Shown here piece after piece: positions 61,217 through 64,000 of a stretch of 64,000 bases of DNA. The notes under the pieces were generated by a model that ran no database searches, was not told where the DNA came from, and saw only the letters and a program-made list of their open reading frames with translations. The DNA is from Catalimonadaceae bacterium JC749. GTDB lineage: Bacteria; Bacteroidota; Bacteroidia; Cytophagales; Cyclobacteriaceae. Both the position numbers and the translations under genes were made by a program. How positions within the stretch are numbered: the stretch's first letter is position 1; every line of letters begins with the position of its first letter. The DNA lies in assembly GCA_021730635.1 (NCBI GenBank), contig JAJNNC010000001.1, positions 1,170,783 to 1,234,782 on the forward strand. Reading direction: 5' to 3'.

Positions 61217-61963
61217 TCAATTCAGTCGGGCTTTTTCACGTAGTATTCTTTTTATTTGTTTTTCCAGCATCAAAGCTTTCGGAAATAGAATTTCATTCTC
61301 AATACTGGCATGTATTCTAAGTTCTTTTTCAAAACGCTGAAGCTCAGCATAGACAACTCTCAGATGTAAGTGCTCTATATGTTCGGTTGCATAATCATTC
61401 GTAATATTTCTAATTCCCCTCATTTCATCTTCGTCTATGTCATGCTCAATAGCAAAATCCTGGATAGAATAATGCTCCATATCGTAGTAAAGTTTGGCGG
61501 AAGGATGAGGTTGTTTCAGGGCATTATGTAACGAGAGGATGTAGGAGAAAAACTCATCTTCTTCTTTATAAATATGGAAGATTAAATCCTCTACGAAAAG
61601 AGGAAAGATAAATTGCAAATCATCTACAATTTGAGCGTGAGAGGGAGCTTTGAGATTCTTAATAATTTTACTCAAATAGGGTATCCGTTCTTTGATGAAG
61701 ATAAAATGAGTATGTTTTAGGTATTCTACAATGATGTCGATAGGATAAGAAGAAAGAAACAACTCATGATGATCTTCCTTGTTTTCAACTGATTCCAGAC
61801 TGCTAATTACTTGCTTAACATTCAGTCCTCGCTCCTGGCAAACCTGTTCCAAGGTTTTTTCGTCATAATCATAAAACTTAATGCCGAAATAATATAAAAC
61901 AGATGCATAGGCATAGTTTTCATCTACTATCTCCGAAATCCGCTTTTTGTTATTGATGTTCAT
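61217..61963 (-). CDS. Hemerythrin-like protein related to the RIC/ScdA family
   Basis: A 248-residue helical protein. The N-terminal part aligns with the DUF542 module of RIC/ScdA iron-sulfur repair proteins (YASVLYYFGIKFYDYDEKTLEQVCQERGL), but the paired cysteines normally following 'FGID' are replaced by Phe-Tyr-Asp-Tyr. The C-terminal hemerythrin-like part contains histidines and acidic residues that could hold a di-iron site (LIFHIYKEEDEFF, HLHLRVVYAEL, HASIENEILFPKAL). Role: possibly iron, oxygen or nitric-oxide sensing or cluster repair, uncertain. A -7-like TATTTTTG lies about 35 bp upstream. It is first in the operon with ruvX and def. Confidence 0.8.
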   Translation of the reverse strand: MNINNKKRISEIVDENYAYASVLYYFGIKFYDYDEKTLEQVCQERGLNVKQVISSLESVENKEDHHELFLSSYPIDIIVEYLKHTHFIFIKERIPYLSKIIKNLKAPSHAQIVDDLQFIFPLFVEDLIFHIYKEEDEFFSYILSLHNALKQPHPSAKLYYDMEHYSIQDFAIEHDIDEDEMRGIRNITNDYATEHIEHLHLRVVYAELQRFEKELRIHASIENEILFPKALMLEKQIKRILREKARLN

Positions 61964-62219
61964 CTGTTATGATAAATTTCGACAAGCGTGCTAATACAAA
62001 AATAAATAAGTTTATATTTCTGTATCTAATAAAATTAGCAGATTGTAATTTTAAATTCAACTTTAAAGAACGAAACCTAAGATATTATGTTATTTTAGTA
62101 TAAAATGTTAAATTGACATTTTATCTTTTCATCTAATTGTTATTAACCCTTGCTTTTCCACGCGATATGAGTAGTCAAGCAAATCTAATGAACTAATTAC
62201 ATACTAAAGTAGAATAGAC

Positions 62220-63848
62220 GTGAGTAAAATAAAAAATTCTAATTTTCAAATTAGGCTCCCTATCCTGCTAACACTAGCAGTAGCCGCGGGTATCCTTATT
62301 GGAGCTACTATGGTAGATGGTAGCGGAAATACCACTAACAATTTAGTGAGTAGTTACCTGAAATTCAAAGAAATACTAACCTACATACAGCGTGACTATG
62401 TAGATGAGGTGAATACAGATGATTTGGTAGAGACGGCCATCAATCAAATGCTTGAAAAATTAGACCCTCACTCTGTTTATATTCCAGCAGATGAGCTAGA
62501 GTTAGCCAAATCGCAGCTTGAAGGTGAATTCGAAGGAATTGGTATTGAATTTAATATTGTCAAAGATACTATTTATGTAGTAGCTCCTTTAAGTGGGGGG
62601 CCATCGGAAGAAGCTGGGCTGGTAAGTGGGGATAAAATTGTAGAAGTTGATGGCAAGGACGTAGCAGGTATTGGAATTGATAACCAGGATGTATTTGATA
62701 TGCTGCGAGGTCCCAAAGGAAGTAACGTGGAGGTAGGGATTAAAAGAAGAGGCCAAAATGAAGTTTTGCATTTTAATATTATTCGTGATAAGATTCCACA
62801 GGAATCTATCGATGTGAGCTATATGGTAGACAACGAAATAGGGTATATAAAAGTCAGCCGTTTTGCCGCCACTACCTATGACGAATTCAGAAAGGCTTTG
62901 AGTGAACTGAAAGAACAGGGAATGAAAAAGCTAATCATAGACCTGCAGGACAATCCGGGAGGTTATATGGATCGGGCTATTAACATTGCCGATGAAATGT
63001 TGTCTGACAATAAATTAATTGTGTATACTGAAGGTAAACAGCCTCGTTATAATTCTGAAGCTCGCGCCTATAAAGAAGGCCTCTTCGAAAAACAGCCTAT
63101 CATCGTGCTTATTGACGAAGGTAGCGCCTCTGCCTCTGAGATTGTAGCGGGCGCACTACAGGACAATGATCGGGCTCTTATTGTTGGAAGGCGCTCTTTT
63201 GGCAAAGGATTAGTACAAATGCCCATTCCTCTAGACGACGGTTCTGAACTCAGGCTCACTATCTCTCGCTATTACACGCCAAGTGGCAGATCTATACAGA
63301 AACCATATGGAAAAGATCATGAAGAATACAGTTTGGATCTTTTGAACCGCTTCAAGCACGGGGAACTGTTTAACGTTGATAGTATCCATTTCAATGATTC
63401 GCTGAAATATAAAACAACAAAAGGGCGAGTAGTTTATGGGGGTGGCGGTATAATGCCAGATTACTTTGTGCCATATGATACTACAATGAATACAGAGTAT
63501 TTACGTAAACTCACAGCTACCAATGTGTTCAGAGAGTATACTTTGTTGTACTATGAGGATCAAAAAAGCCAACTGGAAAAAATGAGCTTTGAAGCTTACT
63601 TTAAAAATTTTGACGTCAACGAAAAGATGTTAAATAATTTTATAAAGTTAGGAGAAGAAGCCGGAGTAGAGTACAATGAAGATGAATTTAGCAAATCTAA
63701 GGACTTTATAAGAAATAGGGTTAAAGCATTAATAGCAAGAAGTGTATGGGGCAATAAAGGAGCTTATCCTGTATTCAATCAGTCTAATGATGTTTTCCAG
63801 AAAGCTCTTCTGCTTTTTGATAAGGCAGAGAAACTAGCTAGCATGTAA
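62220..63848 (+). CDS. S41 family C-terminal processing peptidase, copy 2
   Basis: A 542-residue envelope protease with a GTG start and an N-terminal membrane or signal helix (LPILLTLAVAAGILIGATM). A PDZ domain lies around 100-185 (APLSGGPSEEAGLVSGDKIVEVDGKDV). The catalytic Ser is in IDEGSASASEIVAGAL and the Lys in GRRSFGKGLVQMPIP, with LIIDLQDNPGGYMDRA preceding. It resembles copy 1 in domain order but is clearly diverged. Monocistronic, with a long AT-rich upstream gap and a strong terminator. Confidence 0.95.
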   Translation: MSKIKNSNFQIRLPILLTLAVAAGILIGATMVDGSGNTTNNLVSSYLKFKEILTYIQRDYVDEVNTDDLVETAINQMLEKLDPHSVYIPADELELAKSQLEGEFEGIGIEFNIVKDTIYVVAPLSGGPSEEAGLVSGDKIVEVDGKDVAGIGIDNQDVFDMLRGPKGSNVEVGIKRRGQNEVLHFNIIRDKIPQESIDVSYMVDNEIGYIKVSRFAATTYDEFRKALSELKEQGMKKLIIDLQDNPGGYMDRAINIADEMLSDNKLIVYTEGKQPRYNSEARAYKEGLFEKQPIIVLIDEGSASASEIVAGALQDNDRALIVGRRSFGKGLVQMPIPLDDGSELRLTISRYYTPSGRSIQKPYGKDHEEYSLDLLNRFKHGELFNVDSIHFNDSLKYKTTKGRVVYGGGGIMPDYFVPYDTTMNTEYLRKLTATNVFREYTLLYYEDQKSQLEKMSFEAYFKNFDVNEKMLNNFIKLGEEAGVEYNEDEFSKSKDFIRNRVKALIARSVWGNKGAYPVFNQSNDVFQKALLLFDKAEKLASM

Positions 63849-63874
63849 ACAGTATTTTTATTGTATAATTTATC

Positions 63875-63902
63875 AACCATACCTCCAAACAGAGGTATGG
63901 TT
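63875..63902 (+). terminator. Terminator of S41 protease copy 2
   Basis: A perfect 11-bp stem (AACCATACCTC / GAGGTATGGTT) with a 6-base loop, followed by TTATTTTTTA, 26 bp after the stop. Confidence 0.85.
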
Positions 63903-64000
63903 TTATTTTTTAATAGTCCTTTTATATAAAAAGCAATTTTCCACAGGAGCAACACATGTAGGTAGTAGGGCAAACCAGTCAAAGTCTTTCAGTTATTCCC

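Noticed and set aside
63779..63982. 67-codon minus-strand frame near the right edge
   Set aside because: Overlaps the end of the S41 gene and its terminator; no family features.
1..64000. tRNA, rRNA, CRISPR arrays, insertion sequences, prophage or integrase genes
   Set aside because: Looked for in the spacers and by gene content; none could be recognised. A tRNA search program would be needed to exclude a missed tRNA.

Overview
The window reads as chromosomal DNA of a Bacteroidota member, most likely order Cytophagales. The signs are a GldJ gliding/type IX secretion lipoprotein, a secreted protein with a C-terminal T9SS sorting domain, an exact Bacteroidota-type promoter (TTTG-N19-TATATTTG) before rpmH, several TTG/GTG starts, few Shine-Dalgarno sequences, and AT-rich spacers. 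I see no rRNA, tRNA, CRISPR array, prophage, integrase or insertion sequence. Almost everything looks like core genome, with one accessory-looking sugar-metabolism stretch at about 13.9-24.5 kb.

Layout. 0-8 kb: a truncated DUF4175-like membrane protein, exonuclease III, a small unknown, a ComF-type phosphoribosyltransferase, gldJ and mfd. 8-13.8 kb: a cytochrome oxidase subunit III-like protein, a RibD whose deaminase half has lost its zinc and catalytic residues, prmC, and cysC-cysD-cysN for APS/PAPS synthesis. 13.9-24.5 kb: three exported DUF1080 (3-keto-disaccharide hydrolase family) proteins, a sugar isomerase/epimerase, one cytosolic and one Tat-exported Gfo/Idh/MocA oxidoreductase, interspersed with an O-methyltransferase, CorA, a HAD hydrolase and a head-GIN lipoprotein. 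24.5-28 kb: a TMEM220-like membrane protein overlapping a CrtD-like carotenoid desaturase, and an MltF-like lytic transglycosylase. 28-40.5 kb: trmD, tpiA, prmA, a 1612-residue exported protein of unknown function, plsY, an M20 dipeptidase, an NlpC/P60 lipoprotein and a class A beta-lactamase-like serine hydrolase. 40.5-46.5 kb: lpd, sucB (two lipoyl domains) and sucA, the 2-oxoglutarate dehydrogenase complex. 47-64 kb: an M23 peptidase, thiolase, thrA, rpmH-rnpA, two S41 C-terminal processing proteases, a VCBS/FG-GAP T9SS cargo, tag, an omega-amidase/aminotransferase pair, def, ruvX and a hemerythrin-like protein.

How the genes fit together. The DUF1080, Gfo/Idh/MocA and isomerase genes fit an oxidise-then-cleave route for glycosides through 3-keto sugars: an exported oxidoreductase and exported hydrolases outside the cytoplasm, then an isomerase and a second oxidoreductase inside. 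This is inference from families and neighbourhood. The aminotransferase and omega-amidase overlap by 4 bp and fit a glutamine-transaminase/omega-amidase route. The envelope genes (MltF-like, NlpC/P60, M23, two S41 proteases, serine hydrolase) are scattered singly.

Most worth a second look: the pseudo-deaminase RibD, the 3-keto-sugar gene set, the 1612-residue exported protein with an internal winged-helix-like stretch, and the aminotransferase whose conserved N-terminus continues upstream of any ATG/GTG/TTG codon.
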